From NCBI RefSeq assembly GCF_004514475.2, contig NZ_MYFO02000015.1, positions 186,001-250,000 on the forward strand: a stretch of DNA of 64,000 nucleotides, written 5' to 3'. Below the pieces are notes generated by a model. It did no database searches. It worked only from the letters and a program-made list of their open reading frames with translations, and was not told the DNA's origin. Both the position numbers and the translations under genes were made by a program. This stretch comes from Paenibacillus athensensis. Lineage in GTDB: Bacteria; Bacillota; Bacilli; Paenibacillales; NBRC-103111. This document shows positions 17,220-26,072 of the stretch, piece by piece (the stretch's first letter is position 1; each line of letters begins with the position of its first letter).

Positions 17220-18578
17220 TTATCTCACCTGCTTGGGCAAAATCGGCTGCGCCTTCTCCAGCGCCTCGCGAAGCTGCGCCTCGCTTGGCTCCTTGCCGCT
17301 GTAGCGGGCTTCGTTGTACAGGGCGGTCAGCGTTTCGCCCGCTTGAGGCGGCAGCAGCCCGGCTGCGTCCAGCTCGCGTTGCGTCTCCTGCGGCGTGAGC
17401 GCCGGATTGACGCGGTAGCCCTTGCCGGCGGCGTAAGCGAGCGCGAGCGCGTAGAGATAGCGGCTGCGGGCAGCGCGCGTAGGCAGTGCGCTCCAATCCG
17501 GCGCGCCGGCCCGCGCTGAGAAGCGGGCTTGCAGCCGCTTGCGCCACAGCTTGGGCAGCTCGCGCCAGGCGAGCAGCGTTTCTTTCTCGTCGACGTAGCC
17601 GGTGGCGTCGAGCGCGTCGTCTACGCCGAAGCGGCCGAGCAGGCGCTGCAGGATGCCCCGCAGAGCCGGGAAGCCGCGCCGGATGAGCAGGTAAAGCGCC
17701 AGCAGCGCGAGGACGACGACGGCTGTATAGCCGGCGATCAGCAGCAGCAGATTCAGCGCTTCGGTCAGCAAGGACGGCTGATGCGGCTCGCCGCCAAGCA
17801 GCGGCATCGGCGCGGGCGTGGCATCCGGCGGAGCGGACGGCTCGGCTGCGGGCGGCTCGCGGTGCAGCAGCCGGTTCAGCGCTGCGGCGACGGCGCGCAA
17901 GGTGGCGAGCGCAACGGCCTGCAGCTGGGGCAGGAAGCCGATCAGGGCGACGAGCCCGACGGCGCCGCTCAGCCACAGCCGGTTGTGGCGGCGGATCGTG
18001 CCGGTGACCGCTTGCTGCGCTTCGTCATCGCCGGACAAGGTCGCTTCCAGCAGCCGGAGCCGGTTGAGGTCAAACAAGAAGATGACCAGCGAGACAAAGC
18101 CGAGCGCATTCGTCATCGGCACGTAAGCCTGCACGGTATCGATGCGCGCCATCAGCGGCACGGCGATGAAATAAGCGACGAAGCCGAACATAAACGCCAT
18201 CGGCGGAAAGCGCCACGACCACGGCGTCCGCACGAGGCGAATGCCGCGCATGACCAGCCAAGCGCCGATAGCGCCGAGCACCCAGCCGCCTGCTGCGGCC
18301 GGACCGCCGGGCGGGACAAACACGGCAAAGCCGCCGAGCGCAGCAAACAACAGCGCCCAGACGTTGCGCTTGAGCCAGCCGGTTTCGCCGCCGATGCCGC
18401 CAATGCCGTAGCAGGCGGCCAACTGCAGGCAGGTGCCCCACAGCGGCAGCGGCGAAAGCTGCCAGTGCAGCACCAGCAGGAGCGGGAAATATACGGCAAG
18501 CTCGACGCAGCCGAGCAGCACGACGCGCGCCAGTCGGCCGGGGAGCGAGCGGTTAGCGAACTGCAGACGGGGATGCAT
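17220..18578 (-). CDS. Polytopic membrane protein with DUF4129-like C-terminus
   Basis: A 452-residue protein; start 18578 chosen for GGAAGGAGG nine bases upstream, giving a 26-base overlap with the DUF58 gene. Residues about 15-180 hold five or six membrane helices, two more lie near 210-240 and 280-305. The C-terminal cytoplasmic tail (RAARSRYLYALALAYAAGKGYRVNPALTPQETQREL...) matches the DUF4129 pattern seen beside DUF58 and MoxR genes; in related operons a transglutaminase core sits between the helices but I see no Cys-His-Asp triad here. It is the last gene of a MoxR-DUF58-membrane operon. Role unknown, perhaps assembly or maturation of envelope complexes. Confidence 0.75.
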   Translation of the reverse strand: MHPRLQFANRSLPGRLARVVLLGCVELAVYFPLLLVLHWQLSPLPLWGTCLQLAACYGIGGIGGETGWLKRNVWALLFAALGGFAVFVPPGGPAAAGGWVLGAIGAWLVMRGIRLVRTPWSWRFPPMAFMFGFVAYFIAVPLMARIDTVQAYVPMTNALGFVSLVIFLFDLNRLRLLEATLSGDDEAQQAVTGTIRRHNRLWLSGAVGLVALIGFLPQLQAVALATLRAVAAALNRLLHREPPAAEPSAPPDATPAPMPLLGGEPHQPSLLTEALNLLLLIAGYTAVVVLALLALYLLIRRGFPALRGILQRLLGRFGVDDALDATGYVDEKETLLAWRELPKLWRKRLQARFSARAGAPDWSALPTRAARSRYLYALALAYAAGKGYRVNPALTPQETQRELDAAGLLPPQAGETLTALYNEARYSGKEPSEAQLREALEKAQPILPKQVR

Positions 18579-19689
18579 CGGCTTCAGCCTCCTTCCCGGC
18601 GTCGGCGGCCAGCGCGCTGCGCAGGTCCACGACAAATACGGCGTGGCCGGCCGCGCGCAGCCGCTCGGCTTGCGCTTCGATTTTGTCCGAAATAAACGCG
18701 GTAATCAGCACGATATCCAGAGCGGTATCGTCCGTATTTACGTACTGCTGCAAATAATCGGCAAAGGTGCGGCAGCAGGCGACCTCCATTTTGGCCATCA
18801 GCTCCATCAAATACTCCAGCTGCGGCCAGCCGCCCTCCGGCGCTGCATAAAGCGGACTGTGCGGTGCTTCCGGCGTATAGCTGTTGCTGCCGAAGCCGAC
18901 CGGCACGCCTTGACTGACGGCGTCATGCGCCAGCGTGGCAGCATAACGCAGCCCTTGCTCCACCAGCTCGGGCTCACTGACCGCTTCCCACATCGTTTCC
19001 GTAATTTGCGTATTGAGCAGCAGCAAAAGGCGCGGATCGGCCGTATAGTCCCGGCTGTGCACCTGAAGCCGCTGGCTGCGCGCCGTCGCTTTCCAATGGA
19101 TGCTGTTCATCGTGTCGCCATAGCGGTATTCGCGCACGCCCGATTTGAGGAACGGATCGGGCACGATCCAGCGCTTGACGGTGATATCGCCTTGCCAGCT
19201 GCTGGACGGCAAAGGGAGCTCGTCCCGACGGGCCAACTGCGGATAAACGAGCAGCTCCGCTTGATGCTTTTGCTGTGCCGAGGCCGCTTGCAGACCAAGC
19301 ACGTCGCCAATCGACACGGCCACCGTCTCCAGCCGGTACCAGCCGCGCTTCATGCAGCGGACGCGGTGACGGCGAATCATTTTTGTATACGGCATGAGAC
19401 TGAATAAGCTTTTGTGATTCTGGAACAGATCCCCGGCGCTGACGTCGAGGTTCGTTTGCTGCTGAAAAAGCAGTCCGGCCGGCAGCATCGCCTCCAGCCG
19501 CAGCCAAGGCAGCGGGAGCGGCTTGCGGTTGACGATCGTTTCGATCATCGTCAGCTCCTCGCCGGCGTGCAGCCGCTGCCGGTCAAATTCCCGCGTCACG
19601 CGCAATCCGCGAAAGCCGAGCTTGCGGTACAGCCGATGCTGGGCAAAAAAAAGCGCGGCAGCGATCAACAAGATCCAACTGATCCCCAT
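18553..19689 (-). CDS. DUF58 domain protein
   Basis: A 378-residue protein with one N-terminal membrane helix (GISWILLIAAALFFA). The DUF58 core is recognisable by YRYGDTMNSIHWKATARSQRLQVHSRDY (split here as REYRYGDTMNSIHWKATAR), the conserved 'R.Y..GD....I.Wk.sAr' motif, followed by a vWA-like fold (LLLLNTQ..., DIVLITAFIS). DUF58 proteins pair with MoxR ATPases. The gene sits six bases downstream of the MoxR gene and overlaps the next, so all three are cotranscribed. Confidence 0.9.
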   Translation of the reverse strand: MGISWILLIAAALFFAQHRLYRKLGFRGLRVTREFDRQRLHAGEELTMIETIVNRKPLPLPWLRLEAMLPAGLLFQQQTNLDVSAGDLFQNHKSLFSLMPYTKMIRRHRVRCMKRGWYRLETVAVSIGDVLGLQAASAQQKHQAELLVYPQLARRDELPLPSSSWQGDITVKRWIVPDPFLKSGVREYRYGDTMNSIHWKATARSQRLQVHSRDYTADPRLLLLLNTQITETMWEAVSEPELVEQGLRYAATLAHDAVSQGVPVGFGSNSYTPEAPHSPLYAAPEGGWPQLEYLMELMAKMEVACCRTFADYLQQYVNTDDTALDIVLITAFISDKIEAQAERLRAAGHAVFVVDLRSALAADAGKEAEADASPSAVR

Positions 19690-19695
19690 CGCCGT

Positions 19696-20652
19696 TTACC
19701 CGATTTGCTCTTCCGTTGGCACAGGCGTCTGCGCCAGAATCGTCGTCAGCATCGCCTCCACCTGCTTCTCCGGCTGACGCACGCGAGTGGCCAGCAGCAC
19801 GCGATGGGTCAGCGTCGGCTTGACCATCGCCTTGATGTCGTCAGGCAGCACGTAGTCGCGTCCGCGAAGCGCCGCCCGCACCTGCGCGCATTTCAGCAGC
19901 GCCCGCGCCCCGCGCGGACTGACGCCAAGCGCGACATCGGGATGCTGGCGCGTGCGTTCGACCAGCTCGGCGATATAGCGCAGCAGCGCTTCGTCGACGC
20001 GCACTTGCGCGTGTTGCCGCTGCGCCTCCAGCAGCTCGGCCCGGCTGACTACGGGAGCCAGCTGCTCCAGCGGATCGTCCTGCCGGTACAGCCGCAAAAT
20101 GTCGACTTGCTCTGCCGTCGACGGATAGCCCATCGGGATTTTAAGCAAAAAGCGGTCAAGCTGCGCCTCCGGCAGCGGAAATGTGCCTTGGTTTTCCACC
20201 GGATTTTGCGTCGCAATGACGAGAAACGGCGCTTCCAGTGCGCGGGTTTCCCCGTCTATGGTCACCTGGCGCTCCTCCATGCACTCCAGCAGACTCGATT
20301 GCGTGCGCGGCGTAGCGCGGTTGATTTCGTCGGCCAGCACAATGTTGGCGAACAGCGGACCTGGACGGAATTCGAATTCGCTCGTTTTTTGATTGAAAAA
20401 ATGAATCCCGCTCACATCGGATGGCAGCAGATCCGGCGTAAACTGGATGCGCTTGAACACGCAGTCAACCGAGCGGGCCAGCGCCTTGGCCAGCAGCGTT
20501 TTGCCCGTGCCCGGCACATCCTCCAGCAGCACGTGGCCCGAGGCGATCAGCGCGATCAGCAGCAGCTCGACGGTTTCATTTTTGCCCACCACAGCCCGGC
20601 CGACATTGCCGGCCACCGTCTGCGCAAGCGTTTGCATTTGGGTCAATTCCAT
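19696..20652 (-). CDS. MoxR-family AAA+ ATPase
   Basis: A 318-residue ATPase; ATG at 20652 (MELTQMQTLAQ) is preferred over ATG codons nine and 42 bases upstream because GGGAGG would sit only three bases from one of them. Walker A (EDVPGTGKT), Walker B (ADEINRATP), sensor 1 (IATQNPVENQGTFPLPEAQLDRF) and the C-terminal lid (VSPRGARALL) are all intact. MoxR ATPases act as chaperones that activate or insert cofactors in partner complexes, commonly with DUF58/vWA proteins, as here. Confidence 0.92.
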   Translation of the reverse strand: MELTQMQTLAQTVAGNVGRAVVGKNETVELLLIALIASGHVLLEDVPGTGKTLLAKALARSVDCVFKRIQFTPDLLPSDVSGIHFFNQKTSEFEFRPGPLFANIVLADEINRATPRTQSSLLECMEERQVTIDGETRALEAPFLVIATQNPVENQGTFPLPEAQLDRFLLKIPMGYPSTAEQVDILRLYRQDDPLEQLAPVVSRAELLEAQRQHAQVRVDEALLRYIAELVERTRQHPDVALGVSPRGARALLKCAQVRAALRGRDYVLPDDIKAMVKPTLTHRVLLATRVRQPEKQVEAMLTTILAQTPVPTEEQIG

Positions 20653-20964
20653 CTGACACATCAACCTCCCGGGAATGATTGCTGTGTCTATCATCTCATA
20701 TTCGGGAGGATTTGGGAAATGGTGAGGGGGTGGTAGCGGGAGTTTTCAGCGTGAGATCGTCTGTACAAGATGAGCGATGCGTGAGATATGGACATAAACA
20801 TCGCTGTGGCGGACAGAGAATGGACAAGGTACGTTGTCGTGTATCGCAGGCAGCAGGAAAAAGCCGGAATTTAATGTAATTCTACATAAGATGACCTACG
20901 CTTACGCCAGTGCTGGACAATAGTCGGCGCAGCTTGTACAGAGGAAATTTTTGAAAAATGATGC
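20653..20964. other. Divergent spacer between MoxR operon and tRNA-Asp
   Basis: About 310 bp with no gene I can support. It must contain the MoxR promoter (minus strand) and ends at the tRNA promoter. No repeat is evident. Confidence 0.5.
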
Positions 20965-20993
20965 TTGTCAGATTGCCCGGGTTCATGTAGAAT
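20965..20993 (+). promoter_or_regulatory. Sigma-A promoter of tRNA-Asp
   Basis: TTGTCA (20965-20970), a 17-base spacer and TAGAAT (20988-20993) stand 31 bases before the tRNA 5' end. Confidence 0.8.
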
Positions 20994-21023
20994 GAAACCT
21001 GTGTCTTTGACACTTGAATGTGT

Positions 21024-21100
21024 GGAGCCGTGGTGTAGAGGCCTAACATGCCTGCCTGTCACGCAGGAGACCGCGGGTTCGAATCCCGTCGGCTCCGCCA
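21024..21100 (+). tRNA. tRNA-Asp (GUC)
   Basis: A complete 77-nt cloverleaf: acceptor GGAGCCG / CGGCTCC, D-loop with TGTAGAGGCCTAACA, anticodon stem CCTGC/GCAGG around CTGTCAC giving anticodon GTC, T-arm CGGG-TTCGAAT-CCCG, and encoded CCA. It is the substrate of the enzyme encoded just downstream. Confidence 0.96.
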
Positions 21101-21155
21101 TTTCCCAAATCAGCTTTGCGGCCCTTGCGGCCCGATCTTTCATATTGAAATGACC

Positions 21156-21184
21156 AGAGCAGAACGCGATGTCTGCTCTTTTTG
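21156..21184 (+). terminator. Terminator between tRNA-Asp and gluQ
   Basis: AGAGCAGA - ACGCGATG - TCTGCTCT with five T following. It would end tRNA transcripts, with gluQ reached by read-through or by its own promoter. Confidence 0.75.
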
Positions 21185-21208
21185 TATTCGGCGGGGAGTG
21201 TGAGGGAG

Positions 21209-22174
21209 ATGATGCGACGGGGACGTTTTGCGCCGACGCCGTCCGGCCAGTTGCATATGGGCAATGCGTTCAGCGCACTGGCGGCATGGCTGCAGATTCG
21301 TCAGTCCGGTGGCGTGTTTGTACTGCGGATCGAGGATATCGACAAAGCCCGCTCGCGGGCGGCGTTTGCTGAGCAGATGATGGACGAGCTGCTGTGGCTG
21401 GGGCTTGGTTGGGACGAGGGACCGCGGGTCGGCGGGCCGCACGCGCCATATGAGCAGAGTCGGCGCGAGGCATTGTACGCCGCTGTGTTGGAGCGCTTGG
21501 AAGCCGCTGGGCATTTGTATCCGTGTTATTGCAGCCGCAGCGAGCTGGCGATGATCGGCAATGCGCCGCACGGGCTGGCCGCCGAAGGGGGCGCTTATCC
21601 CGGCTGGTGCCGCGGGCTGACCCCGCAGGAGCAGGAGGCCCGAGCAGCGGCCAAAACGCCGGCGTTGCGCTTCATCATGCCGTCACAGGCGCTGCCGTTC
21701 GACGACGCGCTGCTCGGCCCGCAGCTGTATACGGGCGACAGCCTCGGCGACTTTGTCGTCAAGCGGGCCGACGGCATGTTCAGCTACCAGCTGGCCGTCG
21801 TCGTCGATGATGCCGCGATGGGCATCACCGACGTGCTGCGCGGCGCGGACCTGCTGGACTCGACGCCGCGCCAGCTCGCGCTCTACGCCGCGCTCGGCTT
21901 GCCGGCACCGCGCTTCGCGCATGTGCCGCTGCTCGCCGACGCTGCCGGCGAGCGGCTGTCCAAGCGCGACAAGTCGCTGACGCTGGCCGCCCTGCGCGAA
22001 GCGGGCGTACCGGCGGAGCGTCTGCTCGGCGCGCTGGCGTATACGGCCGGATGGATCGACCGGCCGGAGCCGGTGAAGGCCGGAGAGCTGATTCCGGCCT
22101 TCGGGCCTGTGCGGTCAGCGGCAGATCTGAAGCTGACCGTCAGCGAGCCGCTGCTGCAATGGCTGCGGGCGTAG
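21209..22174 (+). CDS. gluQ: GluQRS, tRNA glutamyl-queuosine(34) synthetase
   Basis: A 321-residue truncated glutamyl-tRNA synthetase paralogue lacking the anticodon-binding domain. The HIGH-type motif (FAPTPSGQLHMGN, residues 8-19) and KMSKS-type motif (LSKRDKS) are intact, and the zinc site C106-x-C108 ... Y130-x3-C134 specific to GluQRS is present. The enzyme activates glutamate and attaches it to queuosine at position 34 of tRNA-Asp(GUC). The start (ATG 21209) follows GGGGAGTGTGAGGGAG; ATG 21212 is equally possible. The gene lies 108 bases after tRNA-Asp, its own substrate. Confidence 0.92.
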   Translation: MMRRGRFAPTPSGQLHMGNAFSALAAWLQIRQSGGVFVLRIEDIDKARSRAAFAEQMMDELLWLGLGWDEGPRVGGPHAPYEQSRREALYAAVLERLEAAGHLYPCYCSRSELAMIGNAPHGLAAEGGAYPGWCRGLTPQEQEARAAAKTPALRFIMPSQALPFDDALLGPQLYTGDSLGDFVVKRADGMFSYQLAVVVDDAAMGITDVLRGADLLDSTPRQLALYAALGLPAPRFAHVPLLADAAGERLSKRDKSLTLAALREAGVPAERLLGALAYTAGWIDRPEPVKAGELIPAFGPVRSAADLKLTVSEPLLQWLRA

Positions 22175-22617
22175 GAGCTGGAGCCAGCGCAGTAGGCTGG
22201 TCTGGCGGCTCCCGGAGCGGAGCTGGCCGAACGGCGGCTTGTGGGCCCGGCAACCCGGCAGTTCCGCAACCCTGCAGTCCGAAGGCGGGGCCGCATACAA
22301 GGCTGCGCTTGAGGCCGCATACCAGAACCTGCGCACAAGCATCCGCGTTATCGCCGATTCATCCGGCTGGCGCGGTTTTTTTCTTTTTAGCTGACAGCTT
22401 TATTGCCTTGAGAAGCCTGGGTCGGCGGCTCAGTTTTGGCGGCTCCGTAATCCCGTCCGTCCTCCTGTCTGCTCCGCCATTCGACGCTTTGAACGAACAG
22501 TCCGCTGCCCGCCGCAACGGGTTCAAAAATATTCCAAAACCGACAAGGATTTTGCCGGCGACGCGCCGAATTTGGAGATCAGCCAGAAATAAACCCAGTT
22601 TGTTGTAGAAAGAGGAT
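22175..22617. other. Intergenic region after gluQ
   Basis: About 440 bp. The first 160 bp are very GC-rich without a supported gene; a terminator lies at 22346-22388; the rest is moderately AT-rich leader of the next gene with no clear promoter hexamers. Confidence 0.5.
22346..22390 (+). terminator. Intrinsic terminator of gluQ
   Basis: CCGCG ... CGCGG enclosing GCCG ... CGGC, followed by seven T. Confidence 0.7.
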
Positions 22618-24015
22618 GTGACTCCTTTGAAGTTGCTCAAAATCGCACTGTCCGGCGCGCTTGTCGCCGGACTGCTGCTCCCCGGCGCAGCGCTTGCCGC
22701 CGTCGCGCCGTTCGATACGAATCAGGATGGAGCGATTCGTATCGACGATGTCGCCGCGTACCTGCAATCGGCCGCGGTGCAAGACATCAACGGCGACGGC
22801 TTCACCGACGCCGCCGATATCGCTGCCCTGCTGCGCCAGATCGCGCCGCTCGTCGCGGACGCGCCCGCTGTGGGCAGCGTAGCCGTTCGGGTCGTCGATC
22901 AGCTCGACGAACCCGTCAACACCGCTGCCGTCACACTGAACGGCAGCGCCGCCCAGGCCGTGTCCGACGGTCACGGCCGCTACACCTTTGCCGGCGTGCA
23001 GCCCGCCGCCGGCAACACCGTCTCCGCTTCGGCGTATGACCGAAGCGTCAGCTCCGCGAGCCCGTTTGCGGTGCTCGCGGGTGAAGAGGCGCAGCCCGCG
23101 AAGCTGCGCCTGGAGCTGCCGACCGTCACCGTGAAGGGGACGGTCTGCTCCGAGGACCTGCAGCCGCTCGTCGGCGTGCAGGTCAAGGCCGGCAGCGCCG
23201 ACGCGGCGCCGGCGGCGCTGACCGATGCGCTCGGCCGCTTCGAGCTGGCCGGGGTGCCGGTCGGCGAGCGCAGCTTTACCGTGACGTCGGCGACGTACGG
23301 GCTAGGCGGCTTTAGCGCCGATGTGGCCGAGGGCATGGCCGACATCGCTTACGAGATGACCGGCGTGAAGTTCGTCACCGTCTCGGGCATCGCCCAAGAC
23401 GCGCATTACAATCCGATTGTCGGTGCCAGCATCACGATGCATATGGTTAACGGCTACGAACGGACAACGACGTCCGGAGCGGACGGGCGGTTCAGCTTCA
23501 ACGACGCAATCGCTAATGTCATGTTCGGCTGGTCGCTGCAGCAAACGGGCTATCGCGGCGCGACCTACACCGGGTTGATGGCTGAGGACAGCGCCACCAT
23601 CGTCGACAATCCGTTTTATACCGCAGCGGATGTCGAGATCACGGACGCGAATGAAATGCTGTACGCCACCGGCACGATGGCAGATAGCCTCAAGGTCAGT
23701 CTGGGCGGCTACTCAGGTATCGCCAAACGTTCGACCACCGGCTATGCGCTGTACAAATCGGACGAAGCGGATCATCAGACCGCTTATGTGCGTGATTTTA
23801 ATACGCTGCGTGCGGCATTGGCCGATCCAGATGTCAGTACCGTGTACATTACGACGTCTTTTAGTAACCCGAGCGAAAACATCGTGTTACCTAACCGCGA
23901 AATTACGATCAAAAGCGATAGCAACCAACTGATCGAAGCGGGCTCCGTCGCCAATGACTCTGTGCTGATTCATTACGAAAACGTCAGCATCGTCGAATAC
24001 AGCGGTTCCGCTTAG
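22618..24015 (+). CDS. Secreted dockerin-like protein with carboxypeptidase-regulatory-like repeats
   Basis: A 465-residue secreted protein started at GTG 22618 (AGAGGAT just before); TTG 22627 would start directly at KLLKIALSGALVAG. A signal peptide ends near ALAAVAP. Residues about 33-80 carry two calcium-binding dockerin/EF-hand loops (DTNQDGAIRIDD and DINGDGFTDAAD). Three beta-sandwich repeats of carboxypeptidase-regulatory type follow (about 86-165, 170-250, 255-335; 'G.V.......GV.V........TD..GrF...vp.G'), and the C-terminal ~80 residues resemble the start of a right-handed beta-helix (STVYITTSF..., ITIKSDSNQL). It looks like a cell-surface or matrix protein. An N-terminal dockerin pair is unusual, since dockerins are usually C-terminal. 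Confidence 0.82.
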   Translation: MTPLKLLKIALSGALVAGLLLPGAALAAVAPFDTNQDGAIRIDDVAAYLQSAAVQDINGDGFTDAADIAALLRQIAPLVADAPAVGSVAVRVVDQLDEPVNTAAVTLNGSAAQAVSDGHGRYTFAGVQPAAGNTVSASAYDRSVSSASPFAVLAGEEAQPAKLRLELPTVTVKGTVCSEDLQPLVGVQVKAGSADAAPAALTDALGRFELAGVPVGERSFTVTSATYGLGGFSADVAEGMADIAYEMTGVKFVTVSGIAQDAHYNPIVGASITMHMVNGYERTTTSGADGRFSFNDAIANVMFGWSLQQTGYRGATYTGLMAEDSATIVDNPFYTAADVEITDANEMLYATGTMADSLKVSLGGYSGIAKRSTTGYALYKSDEADHQTAYVRDFNTLRAALADPDVSTVYITTSFSNPSENIVLPNREITIKSDSNQLIEAGSVANDSVLIHYENVSIVEYSGSA

Positions 24016-24181
24016 GGGAGGTCCGCCTGCACATTGGGGGCCTGACTACTGTCGTCTCGCACCGTCCGGCCGGTGAGCCGAGCGCCTTTTGCGGGTCCTG
24101 CTGCTTGGACGGGGATTTCGAGCGTCTCGGGCCTGTCCGACCTGTTCGAAATTGTCCGGTCAGTCCGTCCGGATCGGCCCG

Positions 24182-24252
24182 CCCGCGCGCCCCGGAGCTC
24201 GCCGCCGTGTGCCACAGCCCGCGCGCCCCGGAGCTCGTCCGCCGTGTGCCAC
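24182..24252 (+). repeat. Tandem direct repeat, 2 copies of about 34 bp
   Basis: Copies at 24182-24215 and 24218-24252 share CGCGCGCCCCGGAGCTCG followed by CCGCCGTGTGCCAC with one inserted base; a degenerate third piece (ACGCGCCCCGC...GCGCCAC) follows at about 24258. Confidence 0.75.
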
Positions 24253-24339
24253 CGCCCACGCGCCCCGCTGCCCTGCGCCACCTGCCGCTGCGGGCCGACG
24301 GCGCAGTCGCCGCTGTTACACACCGGCCCAATACGCCAA

Positions 24340-24381
24340 AAACCTCCACGCCCGCACGCCGCGGAAGTGGAGGTTCTTTTT
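24340..24381. terminator. Bidirectional intrinsic terminator
   Basis: AACCTCCAC pairs with GTGGAGGTT, with T-runs on both strands, between the convergent dockerin-like and HAD genes. Confidence 0.8.
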
Positions 24382-24393
24382 GCATCCGATCAA

Positions 24394-25194
24394 TTATACA
24401 GTCGCGAAAACAAACCGCTCCAGCACGTGCCGCACGCCGTCGTCATTGTTGCTGAGCGTAATAAAATCGGCAATCGCCTTGAGCTCCGGCCGCGCGTTGT
24501 CCATCGCTACGCCAAGTCCGGCAACCTCCAGCATCTCGCGGTCGTTCCACGAGTCGCCAACGCCGATCACCTGATCGAGCGTACAGCCGAAATGGCCGGC
24601 AAGGAAGCGCACCGCATGGCCCTTGGTGCCTTCGCGATGCATGAATTCGAGATAGTTCGGCTTGGATTTCGTAATATGAAGCCTTTCGCCCAACTGCGGC
24701 TGCAGCTCGGCCAGCAGCGCGTCGCATACATGCGGCTCGTCAACGATCAGCAGCTTGGGCTGCGGAATGTCGATCCATTGGCGCAGGTCGCCGACGATGT
24801 AAGGCGTTTTAGTCAGACCGACGTATTTTTTAATCTTGTCGTTGTCTTCGCCCGCATACAGCTGATCGCCGTGATAAAGCTGCAAGTGCAGCTTGCGCTG
24901 CTCGCAAAAATCGAGCAAAAATCTGGCGCAATCGACCGGCACTGTCCGCTCGTAAAGCACGTTCTCGTCGAGCAGGTTTTTGACAACCGCTCCCTGGTAG
25001 GTGATAATCGGCACATTAAGCCCGATTTGCCGGGCGATTTGGGCAGCGGAAGGAAAGCTGCGGCCCGTAGCAATCGTCACCGTCACGCCCAGCTCGGCGG
25101 CTTGGCGAATAGCGTTTGTTGTTTCCTCGGAAATCGTCAGATCGTCGCGCAGCAGCGTATCGTCGAGATCGACGGCCATTAATTTGTAGGTCAT
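24394..25194 (-). CDS. HAD-superfamily Cof-type phosphatase
   Basis: A 266-residue protein; ATG 25194 chosen for GGGAGAG eight bases upstream. All HAD motifs are present: DLDDTLL (motif I, D-x-D at residues 8 and 10), a T/S motif II (IATGRS), Lys in the cap-following region (KGHAVRFL) and GDSWNDREM (motif IV). The Cof/YwpJ C2B cap identifies a sugar-phosphate or nucleotide-cofactor phosphatase. Substrate not deducible. Confidence 0.9.
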   Translation of the reverse strand: MTYKLMAVDLDDTLLRDDLTISEETTNAIRQAAELGVTVTIATGRSFPSAAQIARQIGLNVPIITYQGAVVKNLLDENVLYERTVPVDCARFLLDFCEQRKLHLQLYHGDQLYAGEDNDKIKKYVGLTKTPYIVGDLRQWIDIPQPKLLIVDEPHVCDALLAELQPQLGERLHITKSKPNYLEFMHREGTKGHAVRFLAGHFGCTLDQVIGVGDSWNDREMLEVAGLGVAMDNARPELKAIADFITLSNNDDGVRHVLERFVFATV

Positions 25195-25307
25195 TGTTGG
25201 TTCTCTCCCATCCGGTTCAAGCTCTGTCTGTAGCATTTCTGCTTCTAAGCATACCGGAAGCGCGAAGGTTTGGCATTATTTTTTTCAAAGGAATGGAGTG
25301 GAAAAAA

Positions 25308-26015
25308 ATGACTTTGCTTTATACGCAAAAGCTGGAAGCCTGCCTGCGCGACCGCGGGAATCGGCAGATCAAGCCGGCGATGGAGGCTTATCAGCGCAAT
25401 CAGTTTCCGTTTCTTGGCATTCGCAGCCCGGAGCTTGCCGTGCTGCTGCGCGCTTTTTGGCAAGAGGAGGGACTGCCTGCAGCCGATGAGCTGCTGATTG
25501 TGGTCGCCGAGCTGTGGGCGCTGCCGGAGCGTGAATATCACTATGCGGCGATGCAGTTGCTGGAAAAAAGGCGCAAGCTGCTGACTCCGCAGTCGCTGGC
25601 ACTGCTGGAGCGATTGATTGTCGATAAAGCCTGGTGGGATACGGTGGATTTGCTGGCTTCCCAAACAGTCGGCGGCTTGCTGCTCCGGCATCCCGAGCTG
25701 ATCGACGACGCCGTGGCCCGGTGGATGGCATCCGGCCATATGTGGCTGCAGCGGACCGCGCTGCTGTTTCAGCTTAAATACAAGCAGCGAACCGATACGG
25801 AGCTGCTGTTCGACTGTATCCGGCGGCTGGCCGGTTCGCGGGAGTTTTTCATCCGTAAAGCGATCGGCTGGGCGCTGCGCGAATACGCCAAAACCGACGC
25901 GGCTGCGGTCCGCGCCTTCGTCGCCAGCGTTGAGCTGTCGCCGCTTAGCGTGCGGGAAGCGCTCAAGCGCGTAGCGTCTGCCGAACCGACAAATGAACTT
26001 GACAATATAGGGTAG
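25308..26015 (+). CDS. AlkD-like DNA alkylation repair protein
   Basis: A 235-residue all-helical HEAT-repeat protein. The start at 25308 is preferred for GGAGTGG six bases upstream. The AlkD active-site pattern is present: tandem Trp-Asp in KAWWDTVDLLASQ and a following Arg in WLQRTALLFQLKYK. AlkD-type glycosylases remove N3- and N7-alkylated purines without base flipping. The gene diverges from the HAD gene. Its last codons carry the -35 element and operator of the copper cassette, so copper promoter and this gene's end are interlocked. Confidence 0.88.
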   Translation: MTLLYTQKLEACLRDRGNRQIKPAMEAYQRNQFPFLGIRSPELAVLLRAFWQEEGLPAADELLIVVAELWALPEREYHYAAMQLLEKRRKLLTPQSLALLERLIVDKAWWDTVDLLASQTVGGLLLRHPELIDDAVARWMASGHMWLQRTALLFQLKYKQRTDTELLFDCIRRLAGSREFFIRKAIGWALREYAKTDAAAVRAFVASVELSPLSVREALKRVASAEPTNELDNIG

Positions 26016-26026
26016 GGGGGTATACT
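25999..26026 (+). promoter_or_regulatory. copA promoter with CsoR-type operator
   Basis: TTGACA (25999-26004), 16-base spacer, TATACT (26021-26026). The spacer is a pseudo-palindrome TATAGGGTAGGGGGGTATA (26006-26024), which closely matches the known GC-rich CsoR operator of Bacillus copper genes. It overlaps the stop codon of the AlkD-like gene. Confidence 0.8.
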
Positions 26027-26072
26027 ATGATGGAGAAAGCTTTTTGAAATCATGTTGACGAGGTGAAGCGTC

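Larger units (their letters stand above)
24016..24393. other. GC-rich intergenic region with direct repeats
   Basis: About 380 bp between convergent genes. It holds two 34-35-bp direct repeats (see separate entry) and a bidirectional terminator; no gene is supported. Confidence 0.5.

Noticed and set aside
20871-21264. Open frames antisense to tRNA-Asp with a 'GFEPAVSCVTGRH' or 'ADGIRTRGLLRDRQAC' peptide
   Set aside because: These are the well-known false proteins produced by reading through the complement of a tRNA gene.
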